Shown here piece by piece: positions 1-8,595 of a stretch of DNA of 59,292 bases. Each line of letters starts with the position of its first letter. Within the stretch, counting starts at the first letter, position 1. Position numbers and translations under genes: made by a program. The stretch is from JAZRPG01 sp045649105 (GTDB lineage Bacteria; Bacillota; Clostridia; Oscillospirales; JAAYXM01): the NCBI GenBank assembly GCA_045649105.1, contig JAZRPG010000012.1:1-59292 (forward strand). The letters are read 5' to 3'. The notes beneath the pieces were generated by a model. That model had not been told where the DNA came from and did no database searches. It saw only the letters and a program-made list of their open reading frames with translations.

Positions 1-1187
1 GCCATAGAATAGTTATAAGCACCCGTCGCAAGCACTGCAAGCAAATTGCCCGGCTTAACCTCCGGAAGCGCGACATCTACCCCTAGCAAATCACCGCTTT
101 CACAATTTCTTCCTGCGACGGTAACAACCTCACTCTTCTCATCAAGCGGGCGCTCCGGAAGGAGCATTTCATATTTTGAACCGTAAAGCGCAAAGCGCGG
201 ATTATCCGTCATGCCGCCATCTACCGCAACATATGTGCGTATTCCCTCTATTTTCTTGACCGAGCCTACTGTATAGACCGTAATTCCGGCGGAGGCAACC
301 ATAGACCTACCGGGCTCAACAGTTATAAAAGGAAGCTCAAGACCAAGCCTTTTTGCCGAGGCTTTTATCGCGTCCGTCATAATCCTGACGGTTTCGGAAA
401 TCTCCCTCGGGTCGTCCTCATCTGTATAGCGGATTCCGAATCCGCCACCCAGATTAAGGACATCTATTTTGTAATCAAGCTCATCTCTTATACGCGCGAT
501 AAACTCCAGCATAACATCTGCCGCATGAGCAAACGGCTCCGTGTCAAATATCTGAGAGCCTATATGGCAGTGGACGCCGCGGACATTCACATTATGAAGC
601 CCTATCGCCTCGCGGATGATTTCAAGCGCCTCTCCGTTTTCCAGCGCAACGCCAAACTTTGAGTCTATCTGACCCGTTTTTACAAAATCATGTGTGTGCG
701 CGTCAATCCCGGGCTTTATTCGGAAGGATATATCCGCGCAAAGACCGAGCTTTGACGCAATATTATTTATAAGGCGCAACTCCTCAAAATTGTCCACTAC
801 AAACTCATGTATGTTGCTCTTGAGGGCAAATTCTATTTCCGCAGCCGTCTTGTTATTGCCGTGAAAGCTTATGCGCGCGGCAGGAAAGCCTGCAGACAGA
901 GCCGTATACAGCTCGCCGCCGGATACGACATCTGCGCCCATACCCTCCTCGTTCATAATCTTATAAATATATTTCGCGGAGAATGCCTTACTCGCATATG
1001 ACACAGAAAAATTATCGCCGTAATATTTCTCAAATGCATTTCTGTATTCGCGGCATGTGCGGCGAATCTTGTCCTCATCCATAATATACAGAGGCGTGCC
1101 GTATTTTTCCGAAATCTTTGTAACGTCTGCACCGCCGATTGTCAGATGTCCCTCTTTATTTACTGACAGCGAATCTGAAATAAACAT
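1..1187 (-). CDS. lysA: Diaminopimelate decarboxylase, 3' end cut by window edge
   Basis: PLP enzyme that decarboxylates meso-diaminopimelate to L-lysine, the last step of lysine synthesis. About 395 codons are present and the C-terminus (perhaps 25 residues) lies outside the window. Visible motifs are YASKAF (PLP lysine near residue 67), HCHIGSQ, the phosphate-binding GGGFGI, EPGRS and the C-terminal CESGD. The ATG at 1187 follows a GGGGA ribosome binding site; a nearby ATG at 1195 is out of frame. It is the last visible gene of the tig-clpP-clpX-lon-ysxC run, 18 bases after ysxC. The family is clear; co-transcription is inferred from spacing. Confidence 0.95.
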   Translation of the reverse strand, partial: MFISDSLSVNKEGHLTIGGADVTKISEKYGTPLYIMDEDKIRRTCREYRNAFEKYYGDNFSVSYASKAFSAKYIYKIMNEEGMGADVVSGGELYTALSAGFPAARISFHGNNKTAAEIEFALKSNIHEFVVDNFEELRLINNIASKLGLCADISFRIKPGIDAHTHDFVKTGQIDSKFGVALENGEALEIIREAIGLHNVNVRGVHCHIGSQIFDTEPFAHAADVMLEFIARIRDELDYKIDVLNLGGGFGIRYTDEDDPREISETVRIMTDAIKASAKRLGLELPFITVEPGRSMVASAGITVYTVGSVKKIEGIRTYVAVDGGMTDNPRFALYGSKYEMLLPERPLDEKSEVVTVAGRNCESGDLLGVDVALPEVKPGNLLAVLATGAYNYSM

Positions 1188-1205
1188 TTTTTCATCCCCA
1201 AACTT

Positions 1206-1799
1206 CTACTCAAGTGAGTTTTGTATAATACGCACAAGCTCGTCCCTGCCTGTCGCCTTTTCTGCGGAAAACATAATCACAAGCTCTTTCGGTATGTTAA
1301 GCGTCTCTGAAATACGCTCTGCCGCCTGCAAGATTTCGCTCTTTTTAAGCTTATCTGTTTTATTCGCCACGACATAAAACGGTATCCCCGACTGTATAAA
1401 CCACTCTGCCATAACAATATCGTCCGCCGTAGGCTTATGCCTTGCATCAACTATAAACAACCCAAGGCTGAATGCATCGTCACGGTTTAAGTACGCATCT
1501 ATAAGGCGCGCCCAGCGCTGCTTTTCGCTCATCGACACCTTTGCATATCCGTATCCCGGCAAGTCCACAAAATATGCTTTTTTGTCTATAAGGAAGAAGT
1601 TTATGTGCGTAGTCTTTCCCGGAGACGCACCGACACGGGCAAAGTTTTTGCGATTAAGTATTCTGTTGATTACAGAGGATTTCCCGACATTTGACTTACC
1701 GGCGAATATAATCTGCGGTAAATCAGTCTCGGGAAATGCGTCCGGCGTCGCCGCAGATTTTATAAACTCCGCGTTGTGCAAATTTAAGCTTGCATTCAT
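1206..1799 (-). CDS. ysxC: Ribosome biogenesis GTPase YsxC/EngB
   Basis: TRAFAC-class GTPase needed for late assembly of the 50S ribosomal subunit. At 197 residues it has the usual family length. Motifs in order are the P-loop GKSNVGKSS, a switch region with GKTTHINFF, the G3 motif DLPGYGYA that is typical of this family, and G4 NKTDK. Its ATG at 1799 has an AAGGGG-like site upstream, and it starts 15 bases after the lon stop codon. The order lon-ysxC is conserved in Bacillus and many Clostridia, which supports the assignment. Confidence 0.95.
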   Translation of the reverse strand: MNASLNLHNAEFIKSAATPDAFPETDLPQIIFAGKSNVGKSSVINRILNRKNFARVGASPGKTTHINFFLIDKKAYFVDLPGYGYAKVSMSEKQRWARLIDAYLNRDDAFSLGLFIVDARHKPTADDIVMAEWFIQSGIPFYVVANKTDKLKKSEILQAAERISETLNIPKELVIMFSAEKATGRDELVRIIQNSLE

Positions 1800-1814
1800 C
1801 GCTTTGCGCCCCTT

Positions 1815-4244
1815 CTATTGGCGTATCCCGTGCGGGCTTCCGCCTGTCTGAGAATTTTCTATCACCGCTGTATAGGTGGGCGAAATCTCTTTGGAAATCT
1901 CCTGCTTGGGAGCTTCTGACAGCTCAATTGCTTTCCTTATAACCTCGTCGGCATGCGATACAGGATAGAATGTCAGCGCGGATTTAACCGTTGCATCTAT
2001 TTCCGCCAAATCCTTTACATTATCCTCAGGTATAATAACTCTTTTTATGCCCTGGCGGTATGCCGCCATAGTCTTCTCCTTAAGCCCGCCTATCGGAAGG
2101 ACGCGTCCGCGTATGGAAATTTCACCTGTCATGGCAATATCGCTGTGCGCGGGAACGCCTGTTAATGCAGACACAAGTGCCGTTGCAATCGTTATCCCCG
2201 CAGAAGGGCCATCCTTCGGGATTGCACCCTCGGGAAAGTGAATATGAATATCCTTTGTCTTATAAAAATCAGGTGCTATTCCATACTGAGCTGTCCTGCT
2301 TCTCACATATGTCAGCGCGGCCTTTGCCGACTCATTCATAACAGTACCGAGGTTGCCCGTTATTTCAAGCTTCCCCGTTCCGTCCACGGCATTTACCTCG
2401 ACCTCAAGAAGCTCACCGCCGACAGAAGTCCAGGCAAGACCGTTTACAACGCCTGCCTCTTTACCGTCTGATACCTTGTCACTGCGATACTTCTCAACGC
2501 CTAAATACTCAGGAACACTGCCTGCGGTTATCCTGATTTTACCGCCATTATCCGAAACTATTTTCTTTGCCGCCTTTCTCATAAGCGTGCCTATTTCGCG
2601 CTCAAGCGTTCTGACGCCTGCCTCGCGCGTGTATTCGGATATAATTTTATAAACAGCGTCATCATCAATTTTAAGAACGGCAGGTGTCAGTCCGTGCCGC
2701 TTCATCTGCTTTTTTATGAGATGCTTTTTCGCTATATGAAATTTTTCCTCAACTGTATAGCTTGTAAGTTCAATTACCTCCATACGGTCAAGTAACGGAA
2801 GCGGGATTGTCGATGTCGTATTTGCTGTCGTCACAAAAAGTATGTTCGACAAATCAAACGGGACCTCAAGATAGTGGTCTCTGAAGGCTATGTTCTGCTC
2901 AGAATCCAGAACCTCAAGCATAGCTGCTGACGGGTCACCGCGAAAATCACTCGACATCTTGTCAATCTCGTCAAGCAGAATAAGCGCATTGTTTGCACCT
3001 GCCGTTTTAACGGCATTCATTATTCTGCCGGGCATTGCACCGATGTATGTCTTCCTGTGGCCGCGAATATCCGCCTCATCACGCACCCCGCCGAGAGACA
3101 GGCGCGCAAACTTTCTCCCCATCGCTTTTGCAATGCTTTTGCCTATAGAGGTTTTTCCCACTCCGGGAGGGCCTGCAAGGCATATTATCTGCCCCTTTAT
3201 ATCAGGTGCAAGCTGCTTTACGGCAAGGAATTCCAGAATTCGCTCCTTAACCTTCTCCATTCCGTAATGGTCGCGGTCAAGTACCTTCTTTGCGCTTTCA
3301 ATATTTATTTTGTCGTTTGTCTTATTGTTCCACGGAAGTTCAAGCACAGTATCGAGATATGTCCTTACAACTGTGCTCTCGGGCGAATTGTGCTGCATTT
3401 TGCGCAGGCGCCCTGCCTCCTTGTGAAGCTTTTCACGCACCTCGTCCGAAAGCGAAAGCGAGTCTATGCTCTTTATATAGCTCTCATATTCAAAGTCAAC
3501 ATCGTCATCCTCGCCAAGCTCACCGTGGATGGCCTTTATCTGCTCACGCAAGTAGTAGTCGCGCTGGTTTTTATCCATCTGCTCCTGTACCTTGCCTGCG
3601 ATATTGTGCTCAACCTTAAAAATCTCAAGCTCACGCGAGAGCAATTTATTAACAAGCACAAGGCGCTTGTACGGGTGCAGCTGTTCAAGTACAGCCTGCT
3701 TATTTACAAACTTTGTCGGTATGCTCTGCGCAATATAGTCCGCAAGATCCCCCATTGTCTCCGCTGACACAACATTGAGCATAACATCATGAGTAAGCTT
3801 TGGCGCATACTCAATATATTCCGCAAAAAGCTCCTGTGTTGAGCGCATGAGCGCCTCACAGCGCACGCTGTTTTCGCGGATTTTGGGCACTGTAAGTTCA
3901 CAAACCTCTGCCGCTATAAACGGCTCGGTCTGCTTCACGTCGCATATCCGGGCGCGATACATTCCCTCCACAAGAACTCGGATATTATTTGCAGGGAATT
4001 TAAGAACCTGCTTTACTCTCGCTACCGTTCCTATATTATAAATATCACTTATAGCGGGGTTATCCGTCCTTATCTCTCTCTGCGCCACAAGAAAAATATT
4101 CTGCTTTTTTGACATTGCATCTTCAAGTGACTTTATTGACTTGTCACGACCTACATCAAAATTCAGCATCATTCGCGGAAAAGCCGTCAATCCACGCAGA
4201 GGAAGCACGGGCATTATCTCGCGTCTTCCATTATTTTCTGACAT
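1815..4244 (-). CDS. lon: ATP-dependent protease Lon
   Basis: Cytoplasmic AAA+ serine protease that degrades misfolded and regulatory proteins. It is full length (809 residues) with an N-terminal LON substrate domain (about 10-205), a coiled region, the AAA+ module with Walker A GPPGVGKT at 358-365 and Walker B LILLDEIDK near 421-429, and a C-terminal protease domain. The Ser-Lys dyad is visible: PKDGPSAG puts the serine at about 681 and GGLKEK puts the lysine at about 724. AAGGAGTG sits 7 bases before the ATG. The gene lies 42 bases after clpX, so both ATP-dependent proteases are probably co-transcribed. Confidence 0.97.
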   Translation of the reverse strand: MSENNGRREIMPVLPLRGLTAFPRMMLNFDVGRDKSIKSLEDAMSKKQNIFLVAQREIRTDNPAISDIYNIGTVARVKQVLKFPANNIRVLVEGMYRARICDVKQTEPFIAAEVCELTVPKIRENSVRCEALMRSTQELFAEYIEYAPKLTHDVMLNVVSAETMGDLADYIAQSIPTKFVNKQAVLEQLHPYKRLVLVNKLLSRELEIFKVEHNIAGKVQEQMDKNQRDYYLREQIKAIHGELGEDDDVDFEYESYIKSIDSLSLSDEVREKLHKEAGRLRKMQHNSPESTVVRTYLDTVLELPWNNKTNDKINIESAKKVLDRDHYGMEKVKERILEFLAVKQLAPDIKGQIICLAGPPGVGKTSIGKSIAKAMGRKFARLSLGGVRDEADIRGHRKTYIGAMPGRIMNAVKTAGANNALILLDEIDKMSSDFRGDPSAAMLEVLDSEQNIAFRDHYLEVPFDLSNILFVTTANTTSTIPLPLLDRMEVIELTSYTVEEKFHIAKKHLIKKQMKRHGLTPAVLKIDDDAVYKIISEYTREAGVRTLEREIGTLMRKAAKKIVSDNGGKIRITAGSVPEYLGVEKYRSDKVSDGKEAGVVNGLAWTSVGGELLEVEVNAVDGTGKLEITGNLGTVMNESAKAALTYVRSRTAQYGIAPDFYKTKDIHIHFPEGAIPKDGPSAGITIATALVSALTGVPAHSDIAMTGEISIRGRVLPIGGLKEKTMAAYRQGIKRVIIPEDNVKDLAEIDATVKSALTFYPVSHADEVIRKAIELSEAPKQEISKEISPTYTAVIENSQTGGSPHGIRQ

Positions 4245-4286
4245 CTAAATCACTCCTTTACCGTTAGATGTCGGCAAACAACGGCC

Positions 4287-5543
4287 CTATTGGGCCTTCT
4301 TCACATCGTCCTGTTTTCTTTTTATAATCGGTTCTGCCTTTTTGCGTATTACATCTTCTGTAACCGTGATACCTGTGATACTGTCATCAGACGGAACCTC
4401 GTACATAATCTTCTGCATTACGCCCTCAAGGACAGCTCTGAGTCCGCGCGCGCCTATTCCTCGCTCAATTGCCTGCTCGGCAACCGCCTCAAGTGCTCCC
4501 TGCTCAAAGACAAGCTCTGCACCGTCCATTGCAAGAAGGCGAACATACTGCTTTGTAAGCGCATTTTTAGGCTGCGTCAGTATGCTTATCATAGCCTCTT
4601 TGTCAAGCGGCGCAAGCGGCGCTATAACAGGAAGACGCCCGACAAGCTCAGGGATTATTCCGAACTTCAGCAAATCATGCGGCTGGATATCCGAAAGAAG
4701 CTCCGCCTGATTCTTTTTATCAAGCGACGAAAGCTCAGAACCAAACCCTATCCCCTTCTGCGTCTTGCGCTTTGATATTACCTTCTCTATACCGTCAAAG
4801 GCACCGCCGCAGATGAAAAGTATATTACTTGTGTCAATCTGTATAAACTCCTGATGCGGATGCTTTCTTCCTCCCTGCGGAGGCACATTCGCAACCGTAC
4901 CTTCAAGAATTTTGAGTATCGCCTGCTGTACACCCTCGCCCGAAACATCACGCGTTATGGATGTATTTTCGCTCTTTCTTGCAATCTTATCAATCTCGTC
5001 GATAAATATTATTCCGCGCTCAGCAGCCTCAATATCATAATCTGCCGCCTGAATAAGACGAAGAAGTATGTTTTCAACATCCTCTCCGACATAGCCCGCC
5101 TCTGTAAGCGTTGTTGCATCTGCTATTGCAAACGGAACATTGAGCATCTTTGCAAGAGTCTGTGCAAAAAGCGTTTTTCCCGAGCCGGTAGGGCCAATCA
5201 TAAGGATATTGCTCTTTTGCAATTCAACATCATTATCTGACTTGTCAAATATGCGCTTGTAGTGATTATACACTGCAACACTGAGGGCAAGCTTTGCTCC
5301 CTCCTGTCCTACAATATACTCATTAAGCCGCTCATGAATCTCCTTAGGCTTTAATACCGTAAACTCAGCCTTATCTTCCTCCGCACGGCTCTTCTCATTT
5401 TCATAGATTGACTCCAGATACTCCTTACATGCACTTATGCAATCCTCACAGATATGGCCATTAAGCCCCGCAAGCACATGTGTACCGGGCTTTGCAGGCT
5501 CGCCGCAAAAGGAGCATACTATTCCTTTATTGCTGTCAGACAT
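4287..5543 (-). CDS. clpX: ClpXP unfoldase subunit ClpX
   Basis: AAA+ unfoldase that recognises tagged proteins and threads them into ClpP. The N-terminal zinc-binding domain has four cysteines at 10, 13, 32 and 35. Walker A GPTGSGKT is at 117-124, followed by FIDEIDK (Walker B), the VGRLP region and the sensor-2 segment RGIGARGLR. At 418 residues it is of normal length. It sits 29 bases after clpP, the standard order, and the two products form one complex. A CGGAGA site precedes the ATG. Confidence 0.97.
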   Translation of the reverse strand: MSDSNKGIVCSFCGEPAKPGTHVLAGLNGHICEDCISACKEYLESIYENEKSRAEEDKAEFTVLKPKEIHERLNEYIVGQEGAKLALSVAVYNHYKRIFDKSDNDVELQKSNILMIGPTGSGKTLFAQTLAKMLNVPFAIADATTLTEAGYVGEDVENILLRLIQAADYDIEAAERGIIFIDEIDKIARKSENTSITRDVSGEGVQQAILKILEGTVANVPPQGGRKHPHQEFIQIDTSNILFICGGAFDGIEKVISKRKTQKGIGFGSELSSLDKKNQAELLSDIQPHDLLKFGIIPELVGRLPVIAPLAPLDKEAMISILTQPKNALTKQYVRLLAMDGAELVFEQGALEAVAEQAIERGIGARGLRAVLEGVMQKIMYEVPSDDSITGITVTEDVIRKKAEPIIKRKQDDVKKAQ

Positions 5544-5572
5544 ATGTTTCTCCGTTTCCTGAAATTATATCG

Positions 5573-6157
5573 TTACTGTCTCTTGCTTATGACGCTGTCA
5601 ATTAAGCCGTACGCCTTTGCCTCTTCTGCCGTCATAAAGTTGTCACGCTCTGTGTCACGCTCAATAACGTCTATCGGCTTGCCCGTAACATCGGACAGGA
5701 TAGAGTTAAGGTGTGACTTTATGCGCAGTATTCTGTCTGCATGTATTTTTATGTCCGTAGCCTGACCCTGCATTCCCGAAAGCGGCTGATGTATCATTAT
5801 CTCAGAATTCGGAAGTGCAAGTCTTTTCCCCGGTGCGCCGGATGCAAGCAGGAATGCCGCCATAGATGCCGCCATTCCGATACATATTGTGGAAACATCA
5901 CACTTTATATACTGCATTGTATCATATATCGCCATGCCGGAGGTTATTGACCCGCCCGGTGAGTTTATATAAAAGTATATATCCTTGTCCGGGTCCTGCG
6001 ACTCAAGATATAAAAGCTGCGCAACTATGAGAGACGCTGTTACATCATTGACCTCCTCTGACAAAATTATTATTCTGTCGTTGAGCAATCTTGAAAAAAT
6101 GTCATATGACCTTTCTCCCCGGTTTGTCTGTTCCACTACCATAGGCACTAAGCTCAT
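5573..6157 (-). CDS. clpP: ATP-dependent Clp protease proteolytic subunit ClpP
   Basis: Serine peptidase that forms the double-heptamer chamber used by ClpX and other Clp ATPases. With the start used here it has 194 residues. The catalytic triad can be read as Ser98 (GMAASMAAF), His123 (MIHQP) and Asp172 (ERDNF). An in-frame GTG at 6166 overlaps the AGGAGTG ribosome binding site and is unlikely to be the start; the ATG at 6157 is 8 bases from that site and gives the usual MSLVPMVVEQT beginning. The gene follows tig, as in most Firmicutes. Confidence 0.97.
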   Translation of the reverse strand: MSLVPMVVEQTNRGERSYDIFSRLLNDRIIILSEEVNDVTASLIVAQLLYLESQDPDKDIYFYINSPGGSITSGMAIYDTMQYIKCDVSTICIGMAASMAAFLLASGAPGKRLALPNSEIMIHQPLSGMQGQATDIKIHADRILRIKSHLNSILSDVTGKPIDVIERDTERDNFMTAEEAKAYGLIDSVISKRQ

Positions 6158-6190
6158 TTGAATCACACTCCTGATTTTTAATCTTTTAAA

Positions 6191-6223
6191 GATAGGCGCG
6201 AGGACAAAATCCTCCCGCCTATC
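6191..6223 (-). other. Hairpin between tig and clpP
   Basis: A 14-base arm (6191-6204) pairs with 6210-6223 over a 5-base loop, with a single C-C mismatch. On the minus strand the 3' side is followed by TTTAAAAGATT, which is not a clean U-tract. It could be a weak terminator, a processing site, or a stabiliser that sets the ratio of tig to clpP mRNA. The structure is seen in the sequence; its role is inferred. Confidence 0.5.
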
Positions 6224-6259
6224 CTATACTTTAAATACTATGCTCAAATTTTGGAAAAA

Positions 6260-7750
6260 TTATTCCTTTGCTGCAGTTTCTTTCTTAGCTGCAGGCTTTT
6301 TTGCCGCAGGCTTCTTAGCTGCAGGCTTTGCCTCACCGTCTGCCTTCTTTGCCGCAGTCTTCTTGGCCGCAGGCTTTTCCTCGCCGTCTGCCTTTTTTGC
6401 TGCAGGCTTCTTAGCTGCAGGCTTTGCCTCGTCAGCAGCTGCGTCATCCTTCTTTGCCGCGGTTTTCTTGGCGGGAGCCTTCACCACAGCATTGTCGCGT
6501 ACAAAGCGCGTTGCCTTAATGCTGAACAAGTCACTCTTCATTGCTTCTTCAGGTATATAGCTGCGTACGCGCTCAACCGGCATACCGAACTGCTCGGAGA
6601 GCTTCTTGTACTCCTCTTCCACATCTTCAGCAGTCGGCTCAAGCTTCTCAGCCTTTGAGATTGCCTCAAGTGCGAGCTGAACCTTTACCTGATGCTCTGC
6701 ACCGTCACGGAAATTCTTTCTGAAGCCGTCCATATCTGACTGCATCATCTGCAGGTACTGGTCAAGCGTTACTCCCTGTGCGCCGAGTCTGTTTGAGAAA
6801 TCATCGCAAATCTTATCAAGCTGATTCTCTATCATAACCTCAGGGAGGTCAACCTTCATGTCCTTTACAATCTCGGAAAGAACTGCATTCTCAAATGCCT
6901 CATCTGCCATCTTTTCACGGCTGTCGCGAATCTTTGCTTCTATGCTCTTCTTAAGCTCATCAAGTGTTTCAAATTCAGATACATCCTTTGCAAACTCATC
7001 ATCTGCAACCGGAAGCTCTGTCTCCTTAACCTCATGAACCTTTACTTTAAATACAGCCGGCTTTCCTGCAAGCTCATTTGCATGGTACTCAGTCGGGAAG
7101 GTAACATTTACATCAGTCTCTTCTCCTGCCTTCTTGCCGACAAGCTGTGCCTCAAAGCCCGGGATAAACTGGTTTGAACCGAGCTTCAGGCTGTAGTTCT
7201 CGCCCTTTCCGCCCTCAAACGCAACATCGTCGACAAAGCCTTCAAAGTCGATAATAACAGTGTCGCCGTCCTTTGCTTCACGCTCTACCGTAACAAGACG
7301 CGCATTGCGCTCGAGCATTGAATTAATCTCAGCGTCAATATCCTTCTTTGCAACCTTTACGGCAGGCTTTTCTGCCTCAATGCCCTTATATTTTCCGAGC
7401 TTTACTTCCGGCTTTACCGTGACAGTAACCTTTACGGAGAAACCGTTCTCATCCATGTCAACAAGCTCTACATCTGCCTGCTCTACGGGCTCATATCCGC
7501 TCTCGGCAAGTGCCGCCTCGTATGCATCCGGGTACGCAAAGTTTACAGCGTCCTCAGTAAACACGCCTGCGCCGTACATGCGCTCTATCATTTTTCTCGG
7601 TGCTTTACCCTTGCGGAAGCCCGGTACAGTAATTCTCGGTGCATTCTTGCGGTAAGATTTCTCCATTGCCGCGTCAAATTCAGGCTTCTCAACCTGTATC
7701 TCGAGACAGACCTTTCCATTCTCAAGTTTTTCAACAGACTTTAATTTCAT
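6260..7750 (-). CDS. tig: Trigger factor with a lysine/alanine-rich C-terminal tail
   Basis: Ribosome-bound chaperone and prolyl isomerase acting at the polypeptide exit tunnel. The ribosome-docking loop GFRKGKAPRKM is near residues 45-55 and the FKBP-type isomerase domain (GDTVIIDFEGF and following) near 160-245; the SurA-like C-terminal chaperone arms follow. The usual length is about 425-450 residues, but this one has 496. The extra 72 residues (about 425-496) are almost only K, A, P, D and E, in repeats such as PAAKKPAAKK, resembling histone H1 tails. The tail was not caused by an obvious frameshift, because the core domains are intact. AAAGGAATG precedes the ATG. It is the first gene of the protease operon. 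Confidence 0.96.
   Translation of the reverse strand: MKLKSVEKLENGKVCLEIQVEKPEFDAAMEKSYRKNAPRITVPGFRKGKAPRKMIERMYGAGVFTEDAVNFAYPDAYEAALAESGYEPVEQADVELVDMDENGFSVKVTVTVKPEVKLGKYKGIEAEKPAVKVAKKDIDAEINSMLERNARLVTVEREAKDGDTVIIDFEGFVDDVAFEGGKGENYSLKLGSNQFIPGFEAQLVGKKAGEETDVNVTFPTEYHANELAGKPAVFKVKVHEVKETELPVADDEFAKDVSEFETLDELKKSIEAKIRDSREKMADEAFENAVLSEIVKDMKVDLPEVMIENQLDKICDDFSNRLGAQGVTLDQYLQMMQSDMDGFRKNFRDGAEHQVKVQLALEAISKAEKLEPTAEDVEEEYKKLSEQFGMPVERVRSYIPEEAMKSDLFSIKATRFVRDNAVVKAPAKKTAAKKDDAAADEAKPAAKKPAAKKADGEEKPAAKKTAAKKADGEAKPAAKKPAAKKPAAKKETAAKE
6263..6478 (-). repeat. Degenerate KPAAKK-type coding repeat in tig
   Basis: The 3' end of tig is built from short units encoding K-P/T-A-A-K-K separated by acidic ADGE(E/A) linkers. 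On the plus strand the sequence shows repeated gctgcaggctt-like words. The repetition is in the coding frame and seems to have grown by slippage or unequal crossing-over. It is a protein-level repeat, with no spacer structure. Confidence 0.85.
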
Positions 7751-7903
7751 AAACGACCATTCCTTTCGAATCGGTTATAATTTATAACATTGTAACAGAT
7801 TTCTGAAAATTTTTCCACAAAAATTTTCTTTTTTTTGCAAAAATAAAATCTTTCGTTGTTTTGTATTTCTTTTCTGCCGATTTGCCCTGCTTTTTTGTGT
7901 GAT

Positions 7904-8593
7904 TTAGACTATAAAAACAGGCTTAAACGAAAGATAATCGGCGGAAATTAAATTATAATCAACATTTTTATGCTTGCCGCAGAATGCGCTTCTGTGACCT
8001 TGTGCATGAAGATGTCCGTAATAACACGCGCTGACACCGAAATCGCTCAGCATGTCTGTTATCTCTCCGCACTCATATCCGCTGCATATCGGAGGATAGT
8101 GCAGAAAGCACAAAATGCGTGATGCCGAGAAACTCACCGCTGCCTCAAGCGAGCGGCGGAGTCTGCCTATTTCACGCTCGTATATTTTACTGGTCCCGTC
8201 ACCGTCTGCCTCATAGAACCAGCCGCGAGTCCCGCATATTGCCGTGTCGCCGTACAAAAACGCGTTATTATGTAATATATCAATGGTTGTTATTCCATTC
8301 TCATCAAAAAAGCGTTTTATCTTCGCCGCAGTATCCCACCAGTAGTCGTGGTTTCCCTTTGAGATAATCTTTCTTCCCGGAAGCTCATCTATAAAGCGAA
8401 AGTCTGAAAGCGCGCCCTTAAGCGACATTGACCAAGAAACATCACCGGGAATCACCGTGATATCTCCGTCTTTTAAAACAGAAAAACCCTCTGCGATACG
8501 CTCCTCATAATTTTCCCATGCGGCACCAAACACATCCATCGGCTTATCGGCGTCTCTCGACAGGTGCAAATCCGAAATAGCATATATCGCCAT
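7904..8593 (-). CDS. Metallophosphoesterase, calcineurin-like
   Basis: Predicted dinuclear-metal phosphoesterase of 229 residues. The metal ligand motifs appear in order: DLH near residue 8-10, GDVSW near 50, GNHDYWW near 80, FLHYPP near 160 and GHLH near 194. This WW-containing subgroup is common in Firmicutes, but its substrate is not known to me. It starts 2 bases after the thrC stop codon, so it is translated from the same mRNA. No signal peptide is visible, so a cytoplasmic location is likely. Confidence 0.85.
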   Translation of the reverse strand: MAIYAISDLHLSRDADKPMDVFGAAWENYEERIAEGFSVLKDGDITVIPGDVSWSMSLKGALSDFRFIDELPGRKIISKGNHDYWWDTAAKIKRFFDENGITTIDILHNNAFLYGDTAICGTRGWFYEADGDGTSKIYEREIGRLRRSLEAAVSFSASRILCFLHYPPICSGYECGEITDMLSDFGVSACYYGHLHAQGHRSAFCGKHKNVDYNLISADYLSFKPVFIV

Positions 8594-8595
8594 CT

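Noticed and set aside
6263..6478. CRISPR-like or tandem DNA repeat
   Set aside because: The repetition is in the coding frame of tig without uniform spacers.
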